A stretch of DNA of 14,530 nucleotides from Methanomicrobiales archaeon (GCA_019136335.1 JAGVUK010000101.1:1-14530), one strand, 5' to 3'; positions 7,532 through 14,004 are shown, counted from the first letter of the stretch. Translations and numbers: made by a program. The notes: generated from the sequence alone by a model not told the origin.

Positions 7532-8965
7532 ATGGGAGATCTGCTGGATAGATTTGAATCCTTCCTTGCAGCGATGCCTGCAGTTCGAAGTCCGGAGGGG
7601 CACGTCCACTTCAAAAACAAACTGATGTGGACGCTTGCAATCCTGCTCCTCTACTTCACATTGACCAACATCGATATCTTTGGACTCTCTCCGCAGTCAC
7701 AGGATATTTTCGGAATATACCGCGCCCTGCTTGCCGGTGCGAGCGGTTCGCTCCTGCATCTCGGTATCGGGCCGATCGTCACCGCGTCGATCGTGCTGCA
7801 GCTGCTCAAGGGCGCCGGAATCCTGCAGATCGATACGAGCGAAGCCCGCGGCCAGGTCATGTACATGGGCCTGCAGAAGATGCTCATCTTCGTGATGATC
7901 GTCGTTGAGGCGCTTCCCATGGTCTTGAGCGGGATGATGATGCCCGACCCGTCGGTGGCAACGCAGTTCTTCGGCGGCAATATGTTCGCGGTCTCGTTCC
8001 TGATCTTCCTCCAGCTCTGCATAGGCGGCCTCCTCGTGGTGCTGATGGATGAGGTCGTCACCAAGTGGGGTGTCGGATCGGGCGTGGGGCTCTTCATCGT
8101 TGCGGGGGTTTCGCAGGGTCTCGTGAACGGGTTCCTGAACTGGCAGACGGGCACCGACCCCTTCCCGATCGGGTTCTTCCCGCGGCTGATCGCCATCGGG
8201 ACATCGGGGGCGAACTTCCTCGAGTACTTCGGCACGGACGTGCTCGCCCTCGTCACGACGATCATCATCTTCCTGGTGATTGTCTACGTGGAGTCGACCC
8301 GTATCGAGATTCCGCTTGCGCATACCGCCGTCCGGGGTGCCCGCGCGCGGTTCCCGGTGAAGCTCATCTACGCGAGCGTTCTCCCCATGATCCTGGTCCG
8401 GGTGCTGCAGGCGAACATCCAGATGATCGGGATGCTCCTCTCGAACGCCGGGATAACGATCCTCGGTGAGTTCCAGGGGCAGCAGCCGATAAGCGGCCTG
8501 ATGTGGTATATTGCTCCCATCAACCAGCCGCAGGACTGGATGTGGTGGCTCTCCGACCTCGGGCATGCCCCCTGGGAGATCCTCCTCCGAATGGGCATCG
8601 ATATCACCGTCATGGTGCTCGGCGGTGCGATCTTCGCGCTCTTCTGGGTCAAGACCGCGGGTCTCGACTCAAAAGACGTGGCCCGGCAGATCCAGAGGAG
8701 CGGGATGCACATCCCCGGCTACCGCCGGAACGAGCAGGTGCTTGAGAGGTACCTCGACCGCTACATACCGAGGATCACCATCATCGGCGGTGCGTTCATC
8801 GGGATCCTCTCGGTCGTCGCAAACCTCTTTGGTGTGATCGGCGCGGTCGGCGGGACCGGGTTGCTGCTTGCGGTGAGCATCACCTACCGGCTCTACGAGG
8901 AGATCGCGAGCCAGCAGATCATGGAGATGTACCCGTTCATGCGGGGATTCTTCGGGAAGGAGTAA
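7532..8965 (+). CDS. secY: Protein translocase subunit SecY (Sec61 alpha)
   Basis: Channel subunit of the Sec translocon, which moves or inserts nascent proteins through the membrane. The 477-residue product is full length. It starts with the amphipathic N-terminus LLDRFESFLAAMPAVRSPEG, followed by ten hydrophobic segments. Typical features are the plug region after TM1 (IFGLSPQSQDIFGIYRALLA), TM2 HLGIGPIVTASIVLQLLKGA, the GWGVGSG-type loop VTKWGVGSGVGLFIVAGVSQ, IYVEST-like VIVYVESTRIEIPLAHTAVR, and the C-terminal cytosolic loop with GMHIPGYRRNEQVLERYLDR. AGGTGA at 7522-7527 precedes the ATG. It is the last gene of the ribosomal unit, and a hairpin/T-run terminator follows at once. Confidence 0.97.
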   Translation: MGDLLDRFESFLAAMPAVRSPEGHVHFKNKLMWTLAILLLYFTLTNIDIFGLSPQSQDIFGIYRALLAGASGSLLHLGIGPIVTASIVLQLLKGAGILQIDTSEARGQVMYMGLQKMLIFVMIVVEALPMVLSGMMMPDPSVATQFFGGNMFAVSFLIFLQLCIGGLLVVLMDEVVTKWGVGSGVGLFIVAGVSQGLVNGFLNWQTGTDPFPIGFFPRLIAIGTSGANFLEYFGTDVLALVTTIIIFLVIVYVESTRIEIPLAHTAVRGARARFPVKLIYASVLPMILVRVLQANIQMIGMLLSNAGITILGEFQGQQPISGLMWYIAPINQPQDWMWWLSDLGHAPWEILLRMGIDITVMVLGGAIFALFWVKTAGLDSKDVARQIQRSGMHIPGYRRNEQVLERYLDRYIPRITIIGGAFIGILSVVANLFGVIGAVGGTGLLLAVSITYRLYEEIASQQIMEMYPFMRGFFGKE

Positions 8966-8988
8966 GTCCAGGTGGACTTACCTTTTTT
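8962..8988 (+). terminator. Hairpin plus T-run terminator that includes the secY stop codon
   Basis: Arms GTAAGTCCA (8962-8970) and TGGACTTAC (8973-8981) are perfect nine-base complements around GG. A run of six T follows (8983-8988). The secY stop TAA (8963-8965) lies inside the left arm. T-runs are the main intrinsic termination signal in archaea, and a second T6 at 9014-9019 may act as back-up. It marks the end of the ribosomal operon. Confidence 0.75.
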
Positions 8989-9085
8989 CCCGGAACAATA
9001 CCGCCGCATCCGCTTTTTTACCCGGGCGACTTCGGCCGCCGCTCAAGGTCGGGGTGATTCCGAAAGGCATTACTCCCGTGGGCGC

Positions 9086-9095
9086 GGATTTATTC
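9086..9095 (+). promoter_or_regulatory. Possible TATA box for the adkA unit
   Basis: GGATTTATTC is the most AT-rich element in the region and lies about 25 bases before an AT-rich stretch (ACTATAACATAAAC, 9104-9117) where transcription could begin. That would leave a short leader containing the ribosome binding site at 9118. No clear BRE is seen. It fits with the terminator upstream but is only a pattern call. Confidence 0.4.
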
Positions 9096-9129
9096 TGCAG
9101 GGAACTATAACATAAACGGAGTGATAGAG

Positions 9130-9705
9130 TTGGGGAAGAAAGTCGTCGTGACGGGGGTTCCCGGCGTCGGGAAGACCACCGTCATCAATGGTGCGATGGA
9201 GCGGCTGGCGGCCGAAGGTGTCGCCTACGAGGCCGTCAATTTCGGTACGTTCATGTTCGACGTGGCGAGGAAAGAGAGCCTCGTCTCGAATCGCGACGAG
9301 ATGCGCAAACTCGGAAAAGATGTCCAGAAGCGCCTCCAGCAGGCGGCGGCATCGGAGATCGCTGCCATGAGCGCCGATGCGAACATCATCATCGACACCC
9401 ACAGCAGCGTCAAGACCCCGGCGGGCTTCCTCGCGGGGTTGCCTGAATGGGTGCTCCGGGAGCTGATGCCGGATGTCGTCGTGCTGGTGGAGACCGACCC
9501 GGACCAGATCCTGATGCGCCGGCTCGGCGACGCCTCGAGAGTCCGGGATATGGAGGGAGCCCGGGCAATCGCCGAACACCAGGAGTTCAACCGCGCGGTC
9601 AGCGCAGCATACGCGATGTACACCGGCTGCACCATCAAGATCGTCCGAAACGAGAACTTCCTCCTCGAACGGGGCATCGACGATCTGGTGGACGTACTGA
9701 GGTAA
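9130..9705 (+). CDS. adkA: Archaeal-type adenylate kinase
   Basis: Phosphotransferase that interconverts ATP + AMP and 2 ADP in the cytoplasm. It belongs to the archaeal family, not the bacterial Adk family. The P-loop GVPGVGKT is at residues 9-16, followed by YEAVNFGTFMFDVARKESLV, then NRDEMRKLGKDVQKRLQQAA, the DTHSSVKTPAGFLAGLPEWV acceptor-site region, VVLVETDPDQILMRRLGDAS (lid arginines) and IAEHQEFNRA. Two starts are possible. A GTG at 9121 (194 aa) overlaps the SD-like GGAGTGAT at 9118-9125, whereas TTG at 9130 lies four bases after it and gives MGKKVVVTGVPGVG, which matches the family N-terminus better. TTG is chosen here. It often follows secY in archaea; here it has its own leader. 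Confidence 0.93.
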   Translation: MGKKVVVTGVPGVGKTTVINGAMERLAAEGVAYEAVNFGTFMFDVARKESLVSNRDEMRKLGKDVQKRLQQAAASEIAAMSADANIIIDTHSSVKTPAGFLAGLPEWVLRELMPDVVVLVETDPDQILMRRLGDASRVRDMEGARAIAEHQEFNRAVSAAYAMYTGCTIKIVRNENFLLERGIDDLVDVLR

Positions 9706-9711
9706 CCTGAT

Positions 9712-10338
9712 ATGGTGGACCTGAAGAAGCACGGCCCGACGATCGCTCTCCTCTTCACCATGCTCGTGATGCTCTCCTACGGCATCGAGTGGGTGCGGGT
9801 GACGGTCGGTCAGGGGATGAATGTCCTGCTCGGCCCCTTCATCGACCCGAACGGACTCGGCGTACCCTTTTTCGTCATGATCCTGATCCTCTCCGGCATC
9901 ACGGGCCTGTACTCGTCGCTCGTCCAGAAGTATACCATCGATTATGAGAAGATGCAGGAGACGCAGGCGAAGATGCGGGTCTTCCAGAAGGAGTTCCGGG
10001 AGGCCCAGCTCTCCGGAGACGAAAAACGGATCAAGAAACTCCAGGGGAAGCAGGAACGGATGATGCAGGACCAGCTCGATATGTCCCGGCAGCAGTTCAC
10101 CCCGATGGCGATCATCCTCGTGCTCTCGGTGCCGATATTCTTCTGGCTCCTCCTGCGGCTCCCGGCGGTCGGCACGCCGACCACCATTGCGAGCGGCATC
10201 GTGATGCCCTTCATCGGGGCCGTCACGCTCTCGGATATTGCGTTCTGGATCGTGCCGGCCTGGATCCTGTGGTACATGCTCTGCTCGCTGACGATCAGCC
10301 AGGTGATCCGGAAGTCGCTCAACATCGGAGGGCTCTGA
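9712..10338 (+). CDS. DUF106/EMC3-like membrane insertase homologue (Oxa1/YidC superfamily)
   Basis: Integral membrane protein of the archaeal group related to YidC/Oxa1, Get1, EMC3 and TMCO1, thought to help insert membrane proteins next to the Sec channel. The 208 residues show hydrophobic segments at about 11-29, 51-70, 131-150 and 163-192. A charged coiled-coil hairpin lies between the second and third (about 75-127, YEKMQETQAKMRVFQKEFRE with ERMMQDQLDMSRQQF). This arrangement is the family hallmark. GAGGT at 9699-9703 lies eight bases before the ATG. It stands between adkA and cmk and close to secY, as in many archaea, which supports a Sec-linked role (inference). Confidence 0.9.
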   Translation: MVDLKKHGPTIALLFTMLVMLSYGIEWVRVTVGQGMNVLLGPFIDPNGLGVPFFVMILILSGITGLYSSLVQKYTIDYEKMQETQAKMRVFQKEFREAQLSGDEKRIKKLQGKQERMMQDQLDMSRQQFTPMAIILVLSVPIFFWLLLRLPAVGTPTTIASGIVMPFIGAVTLSDIAFWIVPAWILWYMLCSLTISQVIRKSLNIGGL

Positions 10339-10880
10339 TGCGGATCACCATCAGCGGCCCCCCGGGGAGCGGCACCACGTCGCTCGCCCGCTACCTCGCC
10401 GGGAAGCACGGGCTCGACTTCATATCTGCAGGGGAGGTCTTCCGGCAGCTCGCCCGGGAGCACGGCATGGATCTTGCCGCGTTCGGCAGGTTTGCGGAGA
10501 GCGACCCCGCGGTCGACCGGATGATCGATGCCCGGCAGAAAGAGATCGGTGAGGGTTCCGAAGACATCATCGTCGAGGGGAGGCTCTCGGGCCGGATGAT
10601 CGAGAACGCCGATCTCCGGATCTGGCTTTCTGCATCACTCTCCTGCCGGGCAAAGCGGATCGCGGGGCGTGACGGGATGGACGAGGAGGGGGCCTGGGTC
10701 TACACCGAGAACCGGCAGCGCTCGGAGGCCACCCGCTACCGGAGTTACTACGGTATCGATATCAACGACCTCTCGCCGTATGATATCGTCCTCTCCTCCG
10801 AGACCTTCGGCGTGGACGCTCTCGGTGCGATTGTGGATACGGCGATTGCGTGCCTCGCACGGCAGAAAGGCACCCTCTAG
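10338..10880 (+). CDS. cmk: Cytidylate kinase (archaeal type)
   Basis: Phosphorylates CMP/dCMP with ATP in pyrimidine nucleotide recycling. The ATG at 10338 overlaps the upstream TGA by one base (TGATG), and GGAGGG at 10327-10332 lies five bases before it. An in-frame upstream extension to 10269 would run inside the neighbouring gene and is rejected. The 180-residue product has the P-loop GPPGSGTT (residues 7-14), where Thr replaces the usual Lys as in many archaeal CMKs. FISAGEVFRQLAREHGMDLA, DIIVEGRLSGRM and the lid/arginine region ENRQRSEATRYRSYYGIDIN follow. It ends in a CTAG shared with the convergent atpD stop. Confidence 0.95.
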   Translation: MRITISGPPGSGTTSLARYLAGKHGLDFISAGEVFRQLAREHGMDLAAFGRFAESDPAVDRMIDARQKEIGEGSEDIIVEGRLSGRMIENADLRIWLSASLSCRAKRIAGRDGMDEEGAWVYTENRQRSEATRYRSYYGIDINDLSPYDIVLSSETFGVDALGAIVDTAIACLARQKGTL

Positions 10881-11521
10881 AGTTTCTCCGCCCTTTTTGC
10901 CTTTATCTTTTTGATGCGCCGGAGTCGTGTCCACTCCTGCCGCTCCATCTCGTCGCGCTGGTCCTCGATGATCCGGCGTTTCTCCACAAGTTCCGGGATG
11001 ACTTTGAACTCCAGCGCGTTCACCCTCCGGCGGGTCCGCTCGATCTCGTCAAGCAGTTGCTTGACGCCCCCTTCGAGTTCGGCGCTTGCTATGATCGCTT
11101 CAAGGAGGTTCTCGTAGGCGTCGGCGGCGTCGTCGATGACCGATGATGTCCCGAGGACGCCGTATCCCCGCTGATCGAGCGTCTTCCTCACCGCTACCGG
11201 TTCCAGGTCCGGGAGGTGTACGCCAAAGACGTTCTTGTGCCCGGGCGTGTAGGTCGGGACGGTCTCCACCGAGAGTGCTGCAAGGAGCACTCCTGTCGCC
11301 CCCTCCATCATGGCGGCGATTGCCGCCATCTCCCGGGCCCTGGTATACAGTTCTTCGAGTTCCCGGCGTTGCAGCGCGGCCCGGTCGGTGAGCCTGACCA
11401 GTTCCAGCATCATACCATCGAGTTTCATCGAGAGAAGTTCATGTACCCGCTCCGCGAGCGCCATCCGCCGCCTGACGATCAGGAGGCCGGCCCGGGTAGG
11501 TTTGATCTCGTCGATCGGCAT
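10877..11521 (-). CDS. atpD: A-type ATP synthase subunit D
   Basis: Central rotor shaft of the A1Ao ATP synthase (equivalent of gamma), which turns inside the A3B3 head. The 214 residues are full length: an N-terminal helix (PTRAGLLIVRRRMALAERVH, ELLSMKLDGMMLELV), the middle part HKNVFGVHLPDLEPVAVRKT and GYGVLGTSSVIDDAADAYEN, then the C-terminal helix KQLLDEIERTRRRVNALEFK with VIPELVEKRR. It ends with a Lys/Arg-rich tail. The start at 11521 has GGAGGAG four bases... in the nine-base gap after atpC. It is the second gene of a two-gene minus-strand unit, and its stop overlaps cmk by four bases tail to tail. No F, A or B subunit gene lies beside it. Confidence 0.94.
   Translation of the reverse strand: MPIDEIKPTRAGLLIVRRRMALAERVHELLSMKLDGMMLELVRLTDRAALQRRELEELYTRAREMAAIAAMMEGATGVLLAALSVETVPTYTPGHKNVFGVHLPDLEPVAVRKTLDQRGYGVLGTSSVIDDAADAYENLLEAIIASAELEGGVKQLLDEIERTRRRVNALEFKVIPELVEKRRIIEDQRDEMERQEWTRLRRIKKIKAKRAEKL
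10894..10912 (+). terminator. Possible T-rich terminator for cmk inside the opposite gene
   Basis: Two T5 tracts (10894-10898 and 10908-10912) follow the cmk stop by 14 and 28 bases on the plus strand. They arise from the Lys codons at the end of the opposite atpD gene. T-tracts can stop archaeal RNA polymerase, so they could end the adkA-cmk transcript. No hairpin is evident. Confidence 0.4.
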
Positions 11522-11530
11522 GGCTCCTCC

Positions 11531-12655
11531 TCACATGACAATGTACTGCCATATCCGGTCGGCCGGCAGACCGAACGCCTTCCCCCGTGCGATCGCCCGC
11601 AGGTTCGCGACCTCGTATCTCTTTCGCTCGAGGTACGCAAGCACCGGCAGGACCGAGAACGGGTGGCGCCGGGAGAGGGAATCCATCTGCTGAAGCCTGA
11701 CGCGGGTGATCGCCATCTCGAGCTCGTGAACGGGCCGCAGGTGCTGGTGCCACCGCCGCCAGACCAGCTCTGCGGCGTCCGTGCTCGAGAAGTTCGGGTC
11801 CTGCCGGAGTTCACGCACCGCCCGGGCCAGAACCGGGGCGATCGCCATCTGCAAGAAGACGCTGATGAACTCTTCCTCCGTCCCGATGCCGTAGAGCCGG
11901 CGGAAGAGAGCGAGGGGGATGTTGCCGCCCGGGATCATGGTCCGGTCGACGACCGTGATGTCGCACGCCTCCTTCGCACAATGGAGCCGGAGGAGGTTCT
12001 TCATGTTGGTGATGTCTATCTCGAACCGGAGGTAGGCGATCAACTCCTGGCAGCCGCTACACCCTGATGCGGCAAGGCCGAGCAGCCCGGCGTAGTACTG
12101 CTGGTAGAGTTCGTCCTCGATCCGGGCAAAGACGCCCTTCTCCCCGCAGATCCGGTAGTATTCTGCAAGGGCCGGGTAGAGCCGCCAATCCTGGAGCGAT
12201 TCCAGGACATCGCCGCATCCGGTGAGGTCGAGGAGGCGGTCGAGGAGCGCGCTGTCGAGCTCGCCCGCCGGGATAAGCAGGTCACGGATCTGTCGCCGGG
12301 GTACGTCGTGAACCGTGCCCCGCAGGATTGCCATGACGTTTGCGATGTCCCACCGGGCGAGGTATTCTCCCGTCAGGGTGTGCAGATCCCCCGGGGCAAT
12401 CGCCATGGCGCTCCGGAACGACCGGGCCAGACTGCGGTTTACCGCTTCTTCGATGAGCTGGGCGCCGGAAAAGTCGCCGGCGAGATCCATGATCTCCTGG
12501 TAATCCTCCTGCCGGCCGAGGTGAGTGACGACCTCCGGTATGCTCATCCGCATGATCCGGAGATACGCTTCACGGGAGAGGAGTTTCGTCCTGCGGACGC
12601 GGAACCGGGTGCAGGCGTAGATACACGACGGAGAGATCACACCGCACAGGGCCAT
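11531..12655 (-). CDS. atpC: A-type ATP synthase subunit C
   Basis: Funnel-shaped central stalk subunit that joins subunits D/F to the membrane ring (related to V-ATPase subunit d). The 374 residues are near the usual length (about 350-360). Family motifs are YACTRFRVRRTKLLSREAYL near the start, FSGAQLIEEAVNRSLARSFR, GEYLARWDIANVMAILRG, ELIAYLRFEIDITNMKNLLR, and the C-terminal YLERKRYEVANLRAIARGKA followed by FGLPADRIWQYIV. Nine cysteines are present, with clusters at C4/C11/C15 and at C199-C202/C226-C231, which is unusual. The ATG at 12655 has no nearby ribosome binding site; a GTG at 12640 (V6) is an alternative. Upstream AT-rich sequence suggests a leaderless or near-leaderless transcript. 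Confidence 0.93.
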   Translation of the reverse strand: MALCGVISPSCIYACTRFRVRRTKLLSREAYLRIMRMSIPEVVTHLGRQEDYQEIMDLAGDFSGAQLIEEAVNRSLARSFRSAMAIAPGDLHTLTGEYLARWDIANVMAILRGTVHDVPRRQIRDLLIPAGELDSALLDRLLDLTGCGDVLESLQDWRLYPALAEYYRICGEKGVFARIEDELYQQYYAGLLGLAASGCSGCQELIAYLRFEIDITNMKNLLRLHCAKEACDITVVDRTMIPGGNIPLALFRRLYGIGTEEEFISVFLQMAIAPVLARAVRELRQDPNFSSTDAAELVWRRWHQHLRPVHELEMAITRVRLQQMDSLSRRHPFSVLPVLAYLERKRYEVANLRAIARGKAFGLPADRIWQYIVM

Positions 12656-12661
12656 ACAACA

Positions 12662-12671
12662 TTTCTATATC
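12662..12671 (+). promoter_or_regulatory. Possible TATA box for the deacetylase gene
   Basis: TTTCTATATC is the AT-rich element in the divergent region that reads best on the plus strand. Transcription would begin near 12695, giving a leader of about 110 bases that contains the two hairpins described at 12749-12806. Pattern call only. Confidence 0.3.
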
Positions 12672-12681
12672 ATCCCTTCCC

Positions 12682-12689
12682 CTTAAAAG
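12682..12689 (-). promoter_or_regulatory. Possible TATA box for atpC-atpD
   Basis: CTTTTAAG on the minus strand lies about 27 bases before the atpC ATG. That is the usual TATA-to-start distance, so the transcript would begin almost at the start codon. This fits with the lack of a ribosome binding site there. Confidence 0.3.
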
Positions 12690-12748
12690 CACACCCGGCG
12701 GCACGGTCGCCGTCCTCTGTCGGTGCGGCATTACCGGGAACTGGCTGT

Positions 12749-12787
12749 CCGGCACCCGGGCAGGAGAAGGTTCATCTCCTGTGCCGG
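12749..12787 (+). promoter_or_regulatory. Long stem-loop in the leader of the deacetylase gene
   Basis: Outer arms CCGGCA (12749-12754) and TGCCGG (12782-12787) and inner arms CAGGAGA (12761-12767) and TCTCCTG (12775-12781) make 13 perfect base pairs. There is a six-base one-sided bulge (CCCGGG) and a seven-base loop (AGGTTCA). It lies 19 bases before the likely ATG. Its function is unknown; an RNA regulator or a protein-binding site are both possible. Confidence 0.5.
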
Positions 12788-12806
12788 CGATCCTGCCCTG
12801 ATCGCC
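12786..12806 (+). promoter_or_regulatory. Inverted repeat abutting the deacetylase start codon
   Basis: Arms GGCGATC (12786-12792) and GATCGCC (12800-12806) are perfect seven-base complements around a seven-base spacer, and the ATG follows at once at 12807. The left arm shares two bases with the preceding stem-loop, so the two could compete. It could hide the start codon in RNA or be an operator for a dimeric DNA-binding protein. Confidence 0.5.
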
Positions 12807-13799
12807 ATGCCATACTCGGTCGTGACGGGGGATGTCTTTGCCGGCCATGACGATCCCGGCCACCCCGAGTCACAGGCACGCCTCGAGGCTGCGCTTGCCG
12901 GGGTGCCGGCCGGTGCCCGCCGCGTACCTCCGGAGCAGGCGACGACCCGGGACCTTGCACGGGTGCACACGCACCGGCACATCGCGGCTATCCACTCGTT
13001 CTGCAGGGAGTGTCCCCCGGGCCGGGCCTGCTACATCGACCCCGACACCTACGTCACCCGGGGGTCGTTCGATGCGGCCCTCTACGCGGCAGGGGCCGCT
13101 TCTCAGGCGGTGGACCGCGCGCTCGGCGGCGAACACTCGTTTGCCCTGGTCCGCCCGCCGGGCCACCACGCCACGCCGGACCGGGCGATGGGGTTCTGCC
13201 TCTTCAACAACGCCGCCGTCGCGACGGCGCGGGCGCTTCGCGAGGTTGACCGGGTCGCCATCGTCGACTGGGACGTGCACCACGGCAACGGAACAGAGAT
13301 GGCGTTCTACACATCGGACCGGGTGCTCTACTGCTCGGTCCACCAGATGGGGATCTTCCCCGGGACAGGCTGGCCGGATGAACGGGGTGCCGGCCCGGGC
13401 GCTGGATACACCATCAACGCACCGCTTGAGCCGGGCTCGACCGGCGCCGACTACACCCTGGTCTTTCGTGAGGTCTTCATCCCGGCGATCCGGCGGTTCG
13501 AGCCGGACCTCGTGGTGGTGTCGGCAGGGCAGGATGCGCTCGCCGGTGACCCGCTCGGTTCGATGCTCCTCGAACCGGGCGACTTCGGGGTTCTCGCCGG
13601 GATGCTCGCGGACGCGGGTCCCGGTGCTCTCGCCCTCGTGCTCGAGGGGGGCTACGGGCGATTGCATGCCGGGGCCGTCGGCGCGATCATTGCCGCCCTT
13701 GACGGGGCGCGCTTCACCCCGGGCGGCGGTGAGCCGAAGGCAAGCACCCGGCAACTTGTCGAGACGTATATCGGTGTGGGACGGGCTGTTCCTGCCTGA
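12807..13799 (+). CDS. Histone-deacetylase-family amidohydrolase
   Basis: Zinc-dependent hydrolase of the HDAC/acetoin-utilization (AcuC)/acetylpolyamine amidohydrolase superfamily, which removes acetyl or similar acyl groups from lysine side chains or amines. In the 330-residue product the catalytic pair is H120-H121 (RPPGHHATPDRAMGFCLFNN). Zinc ligands are D156 and H158 (IVDWDVHHGNGTE) and D243 (VVSAGQDALAGDPLG), and the transition-state Tyr is Y283 (VLEGGYG). The set is complete, so it is likely active. A Cys-containing stretch (C66, C69, C75) precedes the conserved DPDTYVTRGSFDAAL. ATG 12807 gives the usual N-terminus (GDVFAGHDDPGHPESQARLE). A frame open to GTG 12723 would add 28 atypical residues. 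No clear ribosome binding site is seen. The substrate cannot be told from sequence. Confidence 0.9.
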   Translation: MPYSVVTGDVFAGHDDPGHPESQARLEAALAGVPAGARRVPPEQATTRDLARVHTHRHIAAIHSFCRECPPGRACYIDPDTYVTRGSFDAALYAAGAASQAVDRALGGEHSFALVRPPGHHATPDRAMGFCLFNNAAVATARALREVDRVAIVDWDVHHGNGTEMAFYTSDRVLYCSVHQMGIFPGTGWPDERGAGPGAGYTINAPLEPGSTGADYTLVFREVFIPAIRRFEPDLVVVSAGQDALAGDPLGSMLLEPGDFGVLAGMLADAGPGALALVLEGGYGRLHAGAVGAIIAALDGARFTPGGGEPKASTRQLVETYIGVGRAVPA

Positions 13800-14004
13800 T
13801 TGCCTCTGTAACGGTCAGGATCATCCTGCCTGTCCTCAGCGGCGGTGAGTGCCCATGCGAGGTTGTTTACGGCTGTTCTCCAGGGTTATCCATACCCAGT
13901 TGCTTCGCGGCTCCGCGACTTGCACCTTCGGTGTTCAAGGTTGTTCTTGCTCCCCGGGGATCAGGTTCATCGTCTCCCGCGGGGATGGTGCGGCGGTGAA
14001 CCGC
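13800..14004. other. Palindrome-rich intergenic region
   Basis: Five short inverted repeats occur in about 170 bases: CAGGAT/ATCCTG (13816-13828), TCGCGG/CCGCGA (13905-13918), CACC/GGTG (13923-13933), the perfect palindrome TCCCCGGGGA (13951-13960), and TCCC/GGGA (13975-13985). The first, 17 bases after the deacetylase stop, could help end that transcript but lacks a T-run. No tRNA or convincing ORF is seen. A frame is open from 13849 through the following gene, but its residues look like non-coding sequence. Confidence 0.5.
13992..13999 (+). promoter_or_regulatory. Ribosome binding site for the surface protein gene
   Basis: GGCGGTGA differs from GGAGGTGA by one base and ends five bases before the ATG at 14005. 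It supports that start over the in-frame GTG at 13996, which lies inside the site. Confidence 0.6.

Noticed and set aside
7697..8566. Minus-strand ORF of 289 codons
   Set aside because: It is antisense to secY. The product is full of Asp, His, Arg and Glu because it mirrors hydrophobic codons.
10269..10337. N-terminal extension of cmk
   Set aside because: It would overlap the preceding membrane protein gene by 70 bases. ATG 10338 has a good ribosome binding site and gives the P-loop at the usual distance.
11216..12067. Plus-strand ORF of 283 codons
   Set aside because: It lies opposite atpD and atpC, which have clear family motifs. Its product is a low-quality Pro/Arg/His-rich sequence typical of antisense frames in GC-rich DNA.
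12723..12806. N-terminal extension of the deacetylase from GTG 12723
   Set aside because: The 28 extra residues do not look like the family N-terminus, and the stretch contains two stem-loops. Not fully excluded.
12870..13754. Minus-strand ORF of 294 codons
   Set aside because: It is antisense to the deacetylase gene, which has an intact active site. The product is Arg/Gly/His-rich without recognisable motifs.
13860..13990. Possible tRNA or small structured RNA
   Set aside because: The hairpins are short and do not form a cloverleaf; no T-loop or anticodon arm could be placed.
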